From positions 37,920,894 to 37,984,893 of the forward strand of contig CM020618.1 in NCBI GenBank assembly GCA_009829735.1: a stretch of 64,000 bases of DNA, given 5' to 3'. The notes under the pieces are model-generated. The model searched no databases. It saw only the letters and a program-made list of their open reading frames with translations, and was not told the origin of the DNA. A program made the translations under genes and the position numbers. Shown piece after piece: positions 19,798 to 31,505 of the stretch; position 1 is the first letter of the stretch; each line of letters opens with the position of its first letter. This stretch comes from Pyropia yezoensis (Eukaryota > Rhodophyta > Bangiophyceae > Bangiales > Bangiaceae).

Positions 19798-22725
19798 TCA
19801 CTTATTCCACCGCTTTGCGTTCATCTCCTTGGATTTGCCCGACTGGACGCCAGATCCGCCGAAGTTCTTCTTGCGCTTGGCCTTCTTGTTGGCCATCTGC
19901 GGCGGCTCCTCAATCGTCACCTTGGGTGCCGACTTGATCCCCGTCACGCCCTTGATGTAGCGCCCCTCCACCTGCTCCCTCAGCGCTTCGTTCTTCTCCA
20001 TGTACGACTTGTAGTCGCAGTCGTAAAGCACCAGGTCCTCATTCTCGACAGCCAGGATCTGGGTGGCAACCTGTGACACGAAGTACCGGTCGTGGCTCAC
20101 CACTAGAAGCGTACCGTCATAGTGCTGAAGCGCTTCTTCCAACATCTCCTTGGCTTCAATGTCCAGATGGTTGCTGGGCTCGTCAAAAACCAGGATGTTG
20201 GCCGGCTCGAGCATAATCTTGGCCAGCGCCAACCGTGCCTTCTCGCCCCCGCTCAGCGCCGACACATTCTTATACACTGAGTCGTCTTTGAAGAGGAAGC
20301 GGCCCAGAAGCGCGCGCAGGTCCTCGTAGCGGGTGCCCGACGGCGCCGCCTCCTGCAACGTCTCCAGCACAGTAAGCTCCAAGTTGAGGGCGTCTGCTTG
20401 GTTCTGCTCAAAATAGGCAAGCCGCGCGTTTGGCAGCTCCGGACACTGGACGGTGCCTTCGTCGGGCTTCTCCGAGCCCACCACCAAACGCAAGAGTGTG
20501 GACTTGCCCGACCCATTGGCACCCAGCACGGCCATTCGGTCGCCGCGCTCAATAGCAAGGTTGACATCTCGGAAGAGCGTCTTGGAATCATACCCGTGCG
20601 TCACGTCCTCCAGCAGCAGCACGTCGCGCGAAGAGCGCGGCGCGGGCGGAAAGCGGAAGACCAGGGGCTTAACAAACCGTGGCGGTGGGCGTACCAATTC
20701 TCCCGTTCGTTCCATCCGCTCCAGCAGCTTTTGCCGCGACTTGACTTGCTTGGCCCGCGCCGGCGAGGAGCGGTAACGGCGAATAAAGTTGCGCTGCTCG
20801 GCGATGTACTTCTGCTGCCGCTCGTACGCCACCTGCCATGCGCGGCGGCGCTGGGCCTTGAGCTTCAGAAACGTGCTGTAGTTGCCTGGGTACTCAAACG
20901 CCTCCCCAGCCTCAAGCTCCACAATCTTGGTGCACAGACGGTCGAGGAATTCACGGTCATGGGAGACAATGACCATGGGCAGCTCGTTTTCCCGAAGGAA
21001 AGCCTCAAGCCACTCCACCGACTCGAGATCCAGATGGTTGGTCGGCTCGTCAAGGCACAACAGGTCAGGGTCCCGCAGTAGCACCTTGCCAAGCCCGATG
21101 CGCACCTTCCAGCCACCAGAAAAGGCGGCAACCAGCTTGTCGTCATCGCCTTCCTCAAATCCTAGCCCAGGCAGCAGCCGGTCAATACGAGCGTCCAGAT
21201 TCCACGCGTTGACCCGGTCGCATTCCTGGCGCACTGCCTCAAGGCGGTTCAACAGTCCCTCCAACGCGTCCAAGTTGTCGCCAGCCGCCGCAACAGCAGC
21301 CTCGGCCTCCGCGTACTCCGCCAGCAATGCGTTCTCCTCGGTAAAAGCGGTCGCAAACTCCTCCCGCAGCGTCCGCGTCAAGTCAAGCTCGTCCACAAAC
21401 TCCTGTCGTAGAAAGGCAGTCTTGGTCCGCGCCGAAGAGCGCACCACCTGTCCCGCATCGGGGATTATCTCCCCCGAGATGATCTTTAGCATGGTACTCT
21501 TGCCAACACCGTTAGCGCCACAGAGGCCCACCCGGTCACCAGTCTTGACCTCCCACGTGGCACCAGCCAGAAGCTGCGTGTTGCCAAACGCCAACTGAAT
21601 GTCCTCAAGCCGCACCGACGTGTACTTCTCGCCGCCTGACGAGGCGGCCGCGCGCTTGAGGTTGCCCTGGTTCGCCGCCGTCTTACGGCGGCCGGCGAGC
21701 GTAAAGGTGGACATCTCCTCAGAGAAGGCGTCAAACTCCTCGAGAACGTCAGGGTCGGCCGTAAAGTTCTCGTCGTCAGCTAGCGCTCGAAGCTCCTCTG
21801 ACTCGTCTTCCTCTTCGGAAAGCTCCTCCACCGGCGCTACGTCGACCTCCGTGGCTTCCTCCTCCTTCACATCCTCTTTCTCATCCTCTTTCGCCTCCTG
21901 ATTCATCACTGGCGTCTCTGCTACGGCAGGGGCCGCCTCCACGGACGTCTCTGATGGTGTGCCAGTGGCGCTACCATTGGCAGCGCTCCCGACGTCGGTC
22001 ACCGGCGCTGGCACCGGCTCGGGTGCAGGGTCGTCACCAAGTGCCGCGGCAAGGAGCTCCTCAGGGGACATACCGGCCCCGCCAAACACGTCCACAGCAT
22101 TGTCCTCAGTTGGCGCGAGGCCGCGACGGGCCTTCTTCTTCTTCTTGGCCGCCTTGCCCTTGGGCGGGCCATCAGCGCTGTCCACACCATTCGCCGCCGC
22201 CGCTTCGGCCGCCGCCGCCACGCCCGCGGCCGACGCAGCCACCGCTGCAGCTGCCGCCTCGGCTGCCGCCGCCGCTTCTTCCGCTGACGGGGTGCCAAGA
22301 GCGGCAGCGAGTAGTTCCTCTTGGGACGCCCCAGCTCCGCCAAACACGTCCACCGCGTTCTCATCGCTCTCCATCACCCCGCGGCCCTTTTTCTTCTTCT
22401 TCCCCGCCATCATGGTCACCCCCACGGAGGGTGGGGGTGGGGCAGCGGCAGCGCCGCCCCGCCCGGGGGCCAACGGCAAGCCGCCAGGTGCCAACGGTCG
22501 GCGGCTCGTCGACAAAGAGGTGCATGCTGGCCGCTGGTGGGGTGGGAGGAGCGCAGGGGCGCCGCCCAAGGGGGACAAGAACGCTAGCACCCTGTCCTCA
22601 GCAGGCGGGCCAGCGGAAACGGGCGGGGGGAGGGCGGAACGGCAGCCGAGAGGGAAACCGGGGGGCCACACCCGGTCCGCAGCTCGCAGAGGGGCGCCCA
22701 TGGGGAGGAAAGATGCACAGGCCAA
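19798..22725 (-). CDS. ABCF-family ATPase, ABCF5/GCN20 type, probably plastid
   Basis: A 975-residue protein with two ABC ATPase domains and no membrane segments, an ABCF translation-related ATPase. Domain 1 has Walker A GANGVGKST (about 403-411), a weak signature FSGGWKVRIGLG and Walker B LLCLDEPTNHLD (about 555-566). Domain 2 has GANGSGKST (about 733-741), signature LSGGEKARLALA (about 820) and ILVFDEPSNHLD (about 842-853). The inter-domain linker and the C-terminus (RYIKGVTGIKSAPKVTIEEP, ending NAKRWNK) match plant ABCF5, which is predicted plastidial. The first 104 residues before the Met-Met at 22408-22413 look like a transit peptide; the alternative start there gives MMAGKKKKK. Two copies of DNAVDVFGGAG plus EELLAAALG lie in the N-terminal extension (about residues 122-140 and 207-225), with acidic stretches after them. 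Single exon. Confidence 0.95.
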   Translation of the reverse strand: MACASFLPMGAPLRAADRVWPPGFPLGCRSALPPPVSAGPPAEDRVLAFLSPLGGAPALLPPHQRPACTSLSTSRRPLAPGGLPLAPGRGGAAAAPPPPSVGVTMMAGKKKKKGRGVMESDENAVDVFGGAGASQEELLAAALGTPSAEEAAAAAEAAAAAVAASAAGVAAAAEAAAANGVDSADGPPKGKAAKKKKKARRGLAPTEDNAVDVFGGAGMSPEELLAAALGDDPAPEPVPAPVTDVGSAANGSATGTPSETSVEAAPAVAETPVMNQEAKEDEKEDVKEEEATEVDVAPVEELSEEEDESEELRALADDENFTADPDVLEEFDAFSEEMSTFTLAGRRKTAANQGNLKRAAASSGGEKYTSVRLEDIQLAFGNTQLLAGATWEVKTGDRVGLCGANGVGKSTMLKIISGEIIPDAGQVVRSSARTKTAFLRQEFVDELDLTRTLREEFATAFTEENALLAEYAEAEAAVAAAGDNLDALEGLLNRLEAVRQECDRVNAWNLDARIDRLLPGLGFEEGDDDKLVAAFSGGWKVRIGLGKVLLRDPDLLCLDEPTNHLDLESVEWLEAFLRENELPMVIVSHDREFLDRLCTKIVELEAGEAFEYPGNYSTFLKLKAQRRRAWQVAYERQQKYIAEQRNFIRRYRSSPARAKQVKSRQKLLERMERTGELVRPPPRFVKPLVFRFPPAPRSSRDVLLLEDVTHGYDSKTLFRDVNLAIERGDRMAVLGANGSGKSTLLRLVVGSEKPDEGTVQCPELPNARLAYFEQNQADALNLELTVLETLQEAAPSGTRYEDLRALLGRFLFKDDSVYKNVSALSGGEKARLALAKIMLEPANILVFDEPSNHLDIEAKEMLEEALQHYDGTLLVVSHDRYFVSQVATQILAVENEDLVLYDCDYKSYMEKNEALREQVEGRYIKGVTGIKSAPKVTIEEPPQMANKKAKRKKNFGGSGVQSGKSKEMNAKRWNK

Positions 22726-23552
22726 TTGGTGAAGACCAGCGGGTAAGGAGACCGGGTATCGTCGGGAGACGCCGTCGGCCGTCTGGACGGCGTGACGCGC
22801 TCTTAGGCACCGTCCTCGAGCGAATGCAAACTACAGCTGCGGGGGCGGAAGGCACGAAGAGGGGCCGGGGGTAGCAGAGCCAGTGACTGGAGAGAGCCCA
22901 CAGTCCGGGTGGCTCGCCGCTGAAACAACAGCGAGGGCGGCACTGGCCACGGTGCGCCGGCGACACGAGGACCTCAAAACCGGCCGGTGCCCTCGTGCCA
23001 CAGGGGGCCCCAGGCGCCACAACCTCCCGTGAACCGGCACCCGCCTCCAACCTCCCGAGTGGAATGCTCGTTTGCTGTGATTGGACGTAAATCGGTGATG
23101 TTGTTTTCAGGTAATTTGTCTGTGGATTTGTTAACCAAATTACCCCATTGTTTTTTTGCAGAGCGTGAAGATAGGGTGGGCTCGGCAGGGCGCTTCAGTC
23201 GTTTGAATCAAGAAGAAAACCAAGAAGAAAAACAACGGCGCACAGCCGAGCGGACAACCTGAGGCCAGCCTTAAGACCCCGAGTAGACCGCGCGCGAATT
23301 GCTTACCTATTGACAGAGACAGGACAGCCCGTGGACCCCGAGTTGGCGGCTTATTACCTCGGTGCCCTGAGTGACCAACCCCCCCTTGCGCCCATTCGCG
23401 TTTCACTGACCCTTTCCCTCCCCCCCCCCTCCGCGGACTCTGACGGTTTCCATCAAGAAAAACAACTTTGCAAGGCCCGAACCCCGCACTCCCACTCGCC
23501 CCTCCCCCTCCACCTCTACCTCCGCGAGTGTAGCGCGCCCAACATGGTTGGC
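22726..23552. other. Intergenic region upstream of the ABCF gene
   Basis: Holds the promoter side of the minus-strand ABCF gene and the 3' flank of the SUMO ligase gene. A distinctly A/T-rich patch at 23,080-23,240 (TTTGTTAACCAAATT-like) stands out against the surrounding GC. No further gene was seen. Confidence 0.4.
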
Positions 23553-23766
23553 CTACCCGTCGGCGCCGATGCGGCCAGGGAAGAGCACCACTGCGTCGGG
23601 CAACGTGGGGCTGCCCTCGGAAGCAATGGCACCCTTGACCGCCGCCTTCCCGACGCCGTTGGGGTTAGTGAGGAGGAACACCAGGTCCACCCCGTTGGTG
23701 TTAGCGGCGAGGGCGGCCAGCAGCTCCCGCCGCGCAGACTTCCCAACCCTCTCGATTATGGCGGTG
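23553..23766 (-). CDS. Probable 3' exon next to the SUMO ligase gene
   Basis: A minus-strand frame that reads STAIIERVGKSARRELLAAL, then ANTNGVDLVFLLTNPNGVGK, AAVKGAIASEGSPTLPDA and VVLFPGRIGADG before TAG at 23555-23553. Composition and rhythm are those of a folded protein, unlike the low-complexity end of the neighbouring frame that stops at 23756. A plausible acceptor (GCCGCAG, exon start 23766) precedes it, so it may be the last exon of the SUMO ligase, replacing the tail encoded just before. The matching donor inside the Gly/Ser-rich region could not be picked. I do not recognise the peptide as a known family. Confidence 0.5.
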
Positions 23767-26700
23767 CTGCGGCGAGCCCTTCAGGACCCGGCACCGTCCC
23801 TGGAAGTCCAGACGCTCCAATTGGCAGCTCGAGGCCTGGCGAGCTCGATGGCCGAGGCGGCGGGTAGACCCCCCCGCGGGACTGCGGTTGCAGCGGCAGA
23901 AAAGCAGACAAAAGCGGCACACCGCCGCCGAGCGAAAAGCCCGGCTCCTCAGGAGGGCGCACCGGCTGCGGCACACCGCCGACGCCCGAACTGACCGACG
24001 CGGAGCCAGGCAACAGGGGTGGCAGCGGCGTCACGCCACCAGCCCCGCTACCGACCGCAGCGGCGGCAGCTGAAAGGGGGGGCAGCGGCGGCAGCCGCAG
24101 GCCTCCGCTAATATTTCCACTGCCGATGCTGGTACCAGCACCGCCGCCGCCACCAGTGTCATGCATACTGCCGTCGGCGGTCAGCCGCCGCAATCCACCG
24201 CCACTGGCGACACCGTCGCCACCGGATGGTGGATATTGTCCCATCAATTGGCGCAGGCCAGACCCAAAGAGGCTACCGCCACCCTGCGGCGGCGCCGGGG
24301 GCGAGGGTAGCGAGTGCCACAAATTCGAAGAAGACGGCGGCTGCGAAACGGGCGTCCCTGTCAGCAGCGGGGCGGCAGGGGCTGCTTCTTCATCGTCCGA
24401 ATCACCCGTGAGGTCAACAAAGGCCACCCCAGGAGTGGGGCGTGGTGCGGCGGCCGGTGGTGGTGGAGGCGACGACACAGCCGCCGGGGGCGTCGAGATG
24501 ACGGACGGGAGGAAGCCCACAGGGGGAGTGCACAGCCCCGACGGGAGATCGGCATCCGTCATGCTTGTACCATCACCAGCCGCACCACCACCAGCGCCCT
24601 CGCCGCCACTCGCCAAAAAATCCATGGCATCATCCCATTGAATAGGGGCCGTATCAGGCTGAGACGTTGCCGAGCTGGACTTAGCCGCCTGAACCCCGGC
24701 GGGCGAGCTCCGCATCCTGTCGTCATCGTCATCATCGCTGTCGTCGAGACCATACGTGCGAACGCGGCTCGCCTTGGCCTTGGCCGCCTCTGCGGCCGCG
24801 GCAGCCGCAGCGGACGCGGCTGGCGGCCGCAGCGACCCATCCGACAGCACCTCCACATCATCCTCAGATGGGCATAGACGGAGAGCCTCCGTCAGCAGCG
24901 GGGAAATCCACAGCCGCTCCAGTGACGCCGTCTGACGGTTACACACTGGGCAAGCAAACTGCCGCGACCGACGCGCGTAGGCCAAAAACATGGCGAGATC
25001 GAAGCACTGAAGGTGCTTGCAATCAATCCCCTTGACGGGGACGGTGAGGCGACCCGTCGACAACGGGCAACGAAGGGACACCTTGGCAGACTCAATTTCA
25101 ATGTCGTCCCCGCTCATAAATGCGGCCACGTCGGCGACGGCAACGTCGAGCGATGTTGTCGCAGAACCGTCTGGGCGCGTGGCTGGCACACCATACCGCT
25201 CCCTCAGCCGCTCAATGTGGCCGGCGGTCTGCGCCTCCACGAGCTGTACAAAGAAGGCGTCGGTGGCCACGCGCACAATTTGCGCAAACAGCACGTACGT
25301 TCCCGGAGGAGGGTCCGTAAGATGGCCCGCACAGTTAGGCAGCAAGGACACTCGGTTCTCGGGGGCCACAGCCAGTGGATCGAGTATGGAAGCCGACCCA
25401 ATGGGCCTTGGCTGCCGCGGCAGGGCCAGGTAAGGCGTGATGTCCATGCCCATGTCCGGCCCTGAGCTCTTACCATTCGGGTGCCGTCGCGCCTGCGGCA
25501 CGTTGACGAAGCGCCCATTGATGCGGGCGGTCACTGGAAAGGGCCACTCTTGCTTCCACGACGATGATGGCCGGCTGTGGTCCACCCGCAGACACCGGAG
25601 GTGCACCTGTACCTCTCCGCTGGCGCCGCCAGGCGATGTCATGTCCGCGGCGAGCGGCGTTGCGAAGAGGTGGCTCGGCAACTGCGGGCTCAGCTTGCCA
25701 AACTCCGCGCCCACCAACAGAACAGGCTCCCCCAGCGGGCGGTCCATGGGCATGTGAAAGGGGCTCTCGCCGCTCAGGTACGGGTCCTCCACGTAGGACA
25801 GACGTGCGCGCTTGGGCTTGGATTTGTGCCGCCGCGCCGCCCCCGCAGCTGCCACACTGCCAGGCCGCCGCAGCGGCGGCAGCGACGACGCGGCCGTCCC
25901 TGACCCGGGGGGGCGACCAAGGCCAGCGGGACCGCCGCCGCCTCGGCTGGGCGCGTAGGCTGTCGACATGCCGTACGGGCTCGCCACGGCGGCCGCGGCG
26001 GGTGCCCCTGCCGACAGAGGCCGCAGGGGTGGGGGCAGCCCCCGCAGACCCCGGCCAGGCGCCCACGACGCCGCCGTCGCGGGTGCCAGGCCGGCACCAC
26101 CGCCCGCGGTCGCCGCAGCCGCCGACCCCGACGGGGCGCCCACCTGCCGCCGCGGGTCGGGGGGCGAAAAGCTCCTCGCCGATCCCAGCATAAGGACGGG
26201 GTCCTCTGCAAAATCCAACAGCCGGTCCACCAGCACCTGCTTGGTGCCACTCGCGTCCAGGCCCAAAACGACGAGCGGCTCCACCAGCTCAGGGCGCATG
26301 TACCGCATCAGCCGCTTCTGCCTTGTCGCCCGCGTTTGCGACGCCCACTTGTTGGCTGGTCATCCGCATTGGCAAACGTGCCGTAGCAGCGAACGAGGCA
26401 AGAAAACAACACCAACATATCCCACCGGTGACCCAAAAACAACAAGAGGGCTTGAGCACATCGTACCAGCACCACACCAGAGAACACGCCATGTCAGTTC
26501 CCAGACTCGCCTCATCGCGCCAAAGCGCACGGAGGGCGTAGCACGCTCAAAGGCACCCAAAGCGTCGCCGACTGCCCGCACGCCATCCTCTTCCTCACCA
26601 CTGTGCTCAGCTCCACCGCCACCACCCCCTGACAGTCACATGCTTCATCCTCTCACGCAAAAACAGCCGCCCTGCCCCCCCTCCCCCCCACGCCATCCCG

Positions 26701-27006
26701 CAAGAGCCAACTAAACGTACCCTGCGCGGCAGCAGGATCGCAAGCCCAGCCCCGAAAGTCAAGCACCACTTGCCGCGCCCGGGCGAGGTCCGCCGACCCT
26801 ATGCACCCACACAGGCGGGACAGCAGCACCACCCCCGCGGGGGACAGCTTGGCCACCCCCCGCGCCACGCCGGGAACGTCGGCCAGCCGGCAGGGCGCGG
26901 CGGCGGCGGCGGCGGGCTCATGGCCCGGCGCACAAGCACCCGCACCAGCACCCGCACCAGCGGCAGCCGCGGGGGGGGCGCCCTTAAAGGCCGACATGGC
27001 GCTCAT
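23756..27006 (-). CDS. SIZ/PIAS-type SUMO E3 ligase
   Basis: Exon 1 is 27006-26721 (MSAMSAFKG..., donor G|GTACGT); exon 2 begins at 26355 after an ACCAG acceptor and keeps the frame. Domain order is that of SIZ/PIAS proteins. A SAP-like segment (LVEPLVVLGLDASGTKQVLV) lies near the exon 2 start. A PINIT domain follows (about 25,780-25,200; includes SYVEDPYLSGESPFHM, PFPVTARINGRFVNVPQARR and PGTYVLFAQIVRVA). The SP-RING zinc finger at about 25,085-24,930 has VSLRCPLSTGRLTVPVKGID, CKHLQCFD and FACPVCNRQT. An acidic DDSDDDDDD stretch follows, then a SUMO-interaction-like VAFVDLTGDSDDEE at about 24,430. The protein transfers SUMO from the E2 to nuclear targets. The long Gly/Ser/Pro tail is disordered. 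The frame ends at 23756, but the true 3' end may use the downstream exon at 23553-23766. Confidence 0.87.
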
Positions 27007-29697
27007 CCCCCGCCGGCCGGGGCAAGGACCACGGGCGGACCGCGTCTACCAACAGCACGGGCGCGAGGCGCGGCCGTTGGGGTCGCCAGCAAAAGGGGCG
27101 GGGCTACTCGCCGCCGCCGCGCGAGGACTCGGCGGGCAACCGCGAACGCCAAAACAGCCACGCGCACAGGCGAGAAGGTCGTGCCGCCCGCGGCAAACCC
27201 TCCCAAGGCGAGAAGGAGACGCCCTGCGTGCCGAGATGCAGGGCACGAAGGGGGTGAGACGGCCGGGGAAAGGGGAGGCAGCGACCGAAACGCCAAAGCG
27301 GGATAAGGAGGAGGGAAGGCGACAGGGCGGGGGGGGGGGGGGGGGGGGTGCGAGCAGCTTGTCGTCGCCGTCCTCGACGCGTCGCCGCGGCGTTCGAAAC
27401 GCACAGCTGCAAGCGCGCACGTCGCGAGCACAGAGGCGGTGCGGCACGCGCACGCGAGGCGGTGGGCACGGGGGGGGCGGAGAGGCACGGCTCGTGGGTG
27501 TGGCGGCGTGGGGGGTGTGGGAGCGGCGGCGACCGCCGTCGCTTTGGTCTCCCTGTCACCAGTGCGTCAGCCTCGTCAGGCCTCTCATGCGGCCACCAAC
27601 CACGCGGGTGGGGGCCCCACCGCGGTCCGGGCCTGGCGCGCCGGCGAGGCACAGACGCACGGCTCTGCGCCAGTCCCCGCCACGGTGGAGGAATGGCAGC
27701 CGTGCTGGACCCCGTGCATGGCTGCGTCTGCGTCGGGCGTGTCTCTTTTCTCCATCAGCCAGGCCTGCGTTTGGGAGGACCACGGTACGGAGTGGAGGAG
27801 CGCTGGAGCCTCTCCATAAGTACTCTCGGCGCCACGTGTCTAGTCAGCCCCGTCAAAACTGGCGACGTCGTGCCTGTCGGTGCGACCCATGCCCACGAGG
27901 GCGTTTCTTGTGCAGCCTGGGTTTCACGGGCTCTCTCGTCTCCTCATTGGCCAACGAAGATCAGTTCGATCGCTCTGAGAGGCAATTCTATCACCGCATT
28001 GGCTCAAGAGCGAGGTGTCAGGTCTTTTTCTTCCTTTGGGCCACAGGAAGTTGAAGAATGTACACGTGTTCACCTGCACCCGTTGTCGCGGCCGTGTGGG
28101 GCAGGTGAGAATAGAATAGATTAGAAAAGAAGGCATAGTGGAGAGTCAACCGTTCCTCAAAGAACGGGTGCCGGAACGAAACACCACACCTTGGTGAAGT
28201 GCCACCCACCCAACCTCACCCCCTCGCACAGCGCTCAAAGGCCACCACCCTCGCCCGGCGCACCCCCCAAAGGCTCACTACCCGCCACACCCGGGGTTGG
28301 CGAGGTCAAACAGGGGTGGGCCCGGCGCAAGGGGCGTCTTTTCACGTCTCGGGGGAGGTGCGGTGCCCCCATGACTGTGACTCAACCACCTGTGGCGGAT
28401 GCACGGTCCTCTGCATCTCGGAGGCTTTTCGACCCTCATAGTACACCTGCAGACGCTTCCCCGGGGCATCTCAGAGATGTCTGAGAGTGCCCGGGGTAAC
28501 AGCGACAGGAATGGAGTGATTGATGGGGCAAGGGCTGTCACCTTCAGACCCCGGCGGAAGGAGGGGTTGAAGGGGGAGGCGTCAAGGCGACGGGGGGGGG
28601 GGGAGGGGTGGAAATGTCGTGCGAGGGGTTCGGTAGATTCAATCGCGGGGACACACTCATGCGCAAGATCCGGGTGGCCGCGTCACCGGGGCTGCGCCCG
28701 ACCGTCCCTCACGGCCTCTGTGGCGTGGGGTGAAAAATTGGGGTCATGAAAAAACCCCAATTTTCTTCTCAGCCACTCACAGGGCTGCACGTTTCTTTGA
28801 AAAGGCTGGTGTAAAGAAACCCAGGCTGCACACCTTAACTAGGCGTGTGCCAAGGCCAACTCGGACCAGCTCACCCACCAACAGCGATGCCACGTTTTGT
28901 TCTGGAGTAAAAAAGCAGAGCAAAACTACGAAAGAGTATATGAAACGTTGTGATAATAGGGTCTCTCTCCAATTCAAGACACCCATTACGACAACCGTAA
29001 GCCGCGAAGCCCCAATCAACGTAGGCCCGCTGATTGGACAACGAGCTCGTTCGAATGCAGACACATGCGATGATTGCACCTTGGAGCAAGTCTATTGTGC
29101 GTCCCGCAAAAAGTAGCTCATGCGTGTTGTGATGCGCAACATGTATTTCGACATGACTCGGCCACCATCACAGCACCTTGGCGAATGTTCGACTTGTGCC
29201 AGCAAGCGAGGTACAAATCGACGTGGAACATCAGTGTACAAAACTAAGATGGATGATCATGATAAAATATATTCCAAGCCGGAGAACATTAGGGACCCCA
29301 CTAAATCGGATGCCACACCGGCGCCGTGACCAGGGGCGCCCGACGACGTGACCACCGTCGACGGCCCTACCGTCGTCGTGACCATTTTCTTCCCGCCCGC
29401 CGTCCCCGTCACGAACGCACCCCCACCTGCTTTTTCTTGCGCGCTTGACCCACCCACCTGGCCCAAGCCCTTCCACACCACCCGAGCAACCGGTCGCTGG
29501 ACCCGGACGCAACGCTGGCCAAAGCAATGAGCCATGAGACAGGTGCGCTATGGTGGCAGAGGACTTGAACCGCGTGGGAGGTGGTATCCAGCGCGATCGC
29601 ATGACGTTCGAGTCATAGAATTAATTCTGATAATGCCAGACTGTGAGTGATACGGCATGCCTTCCGTTGCGTTTTTATTTTTGTGCCTCGATTTTGA
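27007..29697. other. Gene-poor transition from GC-rich to lower-GC DNA
   Basis: Upstream of the SUMO ligase the sequence stays GC-rich to about 28,700 with only composition-driven frames, including a long G run at about 27,330-27,350. It then turns visibly less GC-rich. A 128-codon plus-strand frame at 28730-29116 lies in this lower-GC part and is not recognisable. No tRNA could be folded, although a GGTTCAAGTCC-like box occurs on the minus strand near 29,560. Confidence 0.4.
28734..28764. repeat. Perfect 11-bp hairpin
   Basis: The arms AAAATTGGGGT (28734-28744) and ACCCCAATTTT (28754-28764) are exact inverted repeats around a 9-base A-rich loop. It sits at the edge of the lower-GC region and could be a relic of an element end or a 3' end hairpin; no coding frame is associated with it. 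Confidence 0.7.
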
Positions 29698-31505
29698 TTG
29701 TCCTATGACGCAGATGATCTTGCAGTCTCGCCCTCACCATCCCAGCTGCCCAGCAGTAACCATCCCGCGGCAACCGCTGGCATCGGCATCATTGGTCAAA
29801 AGACCCCTGCGTGCGGTGCGTGCGGTCACCAGAAGATTGGTGCCCACGGTAAGGGGCATTATTTTGGAGAGTGCTCCCTTGTAGCTGGGAATCTGCAGTG
29901 CGTCAGCACACTGCCACCAAACCATGCGTTCTACACTGGGGCGCAGTGCCAGGATCAGCACTGCGTGTGTCGCATGATATACGTTACGAGCCTTCCTTAT
30001 GTCCCTCTCCAGTGGGAACTATACCAGCGGGCATGATATGATTTTTCCGCAACGGTACGCTGACCGTTTTTTTTTTCTGCGCACCGGATGCTTGGTGTCG
30101 GTCATTTTCATGCTGTGCTTCCACGAAGATGCCCCAAGTGCCGCCGTCCAGGGCACACGCAGAAGACGATTGCGTTGGATCCTCGGCTTTTCAAGCGGGT
30201 CATCACAGAAAAAGGTGTTGCTTTCAACAAGAAGGGGCACAAGAACCTGCAAGCATCAAACTACGTGTGTCAAAGATCTACACCTGCGTTCTTTAGCGAG
30301 GAAATTCACCGGGTACGAGCAGTGTACGCCAATCAAGATGAGGCGCGGAATAAGACGGCAAACCAACGGGCGGGGCTCGTGTCCAACCTCGCTGGCGCCG
30401 TCGCCCCCGTCACCACAGCAGCTTCTACTCTACAGTCCCTCGGGTCGGCTGCGTCCGCGTTGGCGCCGCCGAATGTAACGGCGACCAATGAGCAGGCGGC
30501 GTTGGCGGATGCAGGGATTTCAGCCTGTGCCTCCACTTTGGGTGGGGCCATTGCGGCGGTTACCGGCCGGCCCAGTGGCATCGTCGACGATGGTGCGCCG
30601 GCGGCGGCGCTGGCGACCTTACACGGCGCCCAAGCCGTGGCCCAGCGCGTAGGGGCGAAGCGACTAAGCCAATCGGCGCTGTCACTCTCCGCTCCTACTG
30701 GCTCCCATCGCATGTACGTTTTGTTTATATATTTTTCTGGGTGTGCTCTGCGCGGGTGATTGGGCAGGACTCATAGGATCATATGGCGGCCACGACATTG
30801 ACGCTCGTCTCGGCACCTAAGGACACGTACGTTTCTATGAGTTTCATCTGATTCTCTGCGCGATGGTTCGCATGCTCTTTTTGTGTTTGTGGTTCGCTGG
30901 GCGATCGCGGGTACATCAGAGCGGAGCGCACATCCCAGCGCGACATCGAGCTCTCGACAGCGACAGCAGATACGCCGGTGGCGGCGAGCTCTGCTCGACT
31001 GCGGTTGACGCCTGCGGAGGCAGCCATGGATCTGACCGATTTGGTTTTCGCCGACGAGCGGGGCGGCGAGCGTGTCTCTTTCCTGAACGCGGTAACGACC
31101 GCAGCTACCAAGTTTGGTATTCGTGGGTCCACTCTGAATAGGTCGGGTGACGTCGCGTGATTGACTGATCAGTTGCTTTCTGGTGTCGATGACGGCAATC
31201 ACGCTCGGTCTAGCTATGAAGCGAGCTGTCGTGATTGGATCCGCGCGCTGCGAGAGAGGACGGCGTGGGACCCGGCGAAGGCCGCTGTACTCCATTTAAT
31301 CTCCTTCCTCGTCCTTCGGAACTATTGTCTGCACTTCTACTTCCCTGCCCGTGACACTGGTAATGATGTTTTCTTTGCAGTCATTCTTGGATTTTCTGTC
31401 CACAGAACCCTTCTACGAGCGTTGACAGATGATGGGGGGCGTAAGGGCGCGTGGGAGCGCGCGCGGCGACTGGCGGATCCGGTGGCATGCAAAGAACGGT
31501 TCTGA
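29698..31505 (+). other. Candidate multi-exon gene, Cys/His-rich, unknown
   Basis: A run of protein-like frames in one direction that could be exons of one gene. A first stretch (29698-30036) has CGACGHQKIGAHGKGHYFG and further Cys/His pairs (CQDQHCVCR). After a T-rich, intron-like gap comes a second stretch (30088-30720) with CPKCRRPGHTQK, FNKKGHKNLQASNYVCQ and an Ala-rich helical part. A short piece encoding MAATTLTLVSAPKDT (about 30783-30827) is followed by GTACGT. Then follow AAMDLTDLVFADERGGERVS and FLNAVTTAATKFGIRGSTLN. At 31158-31160 there is an in-frame TGA, and the same frame reopens with DWIRALRERTAWDPAKAAVL. The Cys/His pairs suggest zinc binding. Whether it is a host gene or a part of a mobile element is unknown; exon borders are not settled. 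Confidence 0.33.

Noticed and set aside
29545-29650. GGTTCAAGTCC-like box on the minus strand and GTTCGAGTC on the plus strand, suggesting a tRNA
   Set aside because: No acceptor or T-stem pairing could be drawn in either direction; the anticodon-like hairpin has the wrong loop size.
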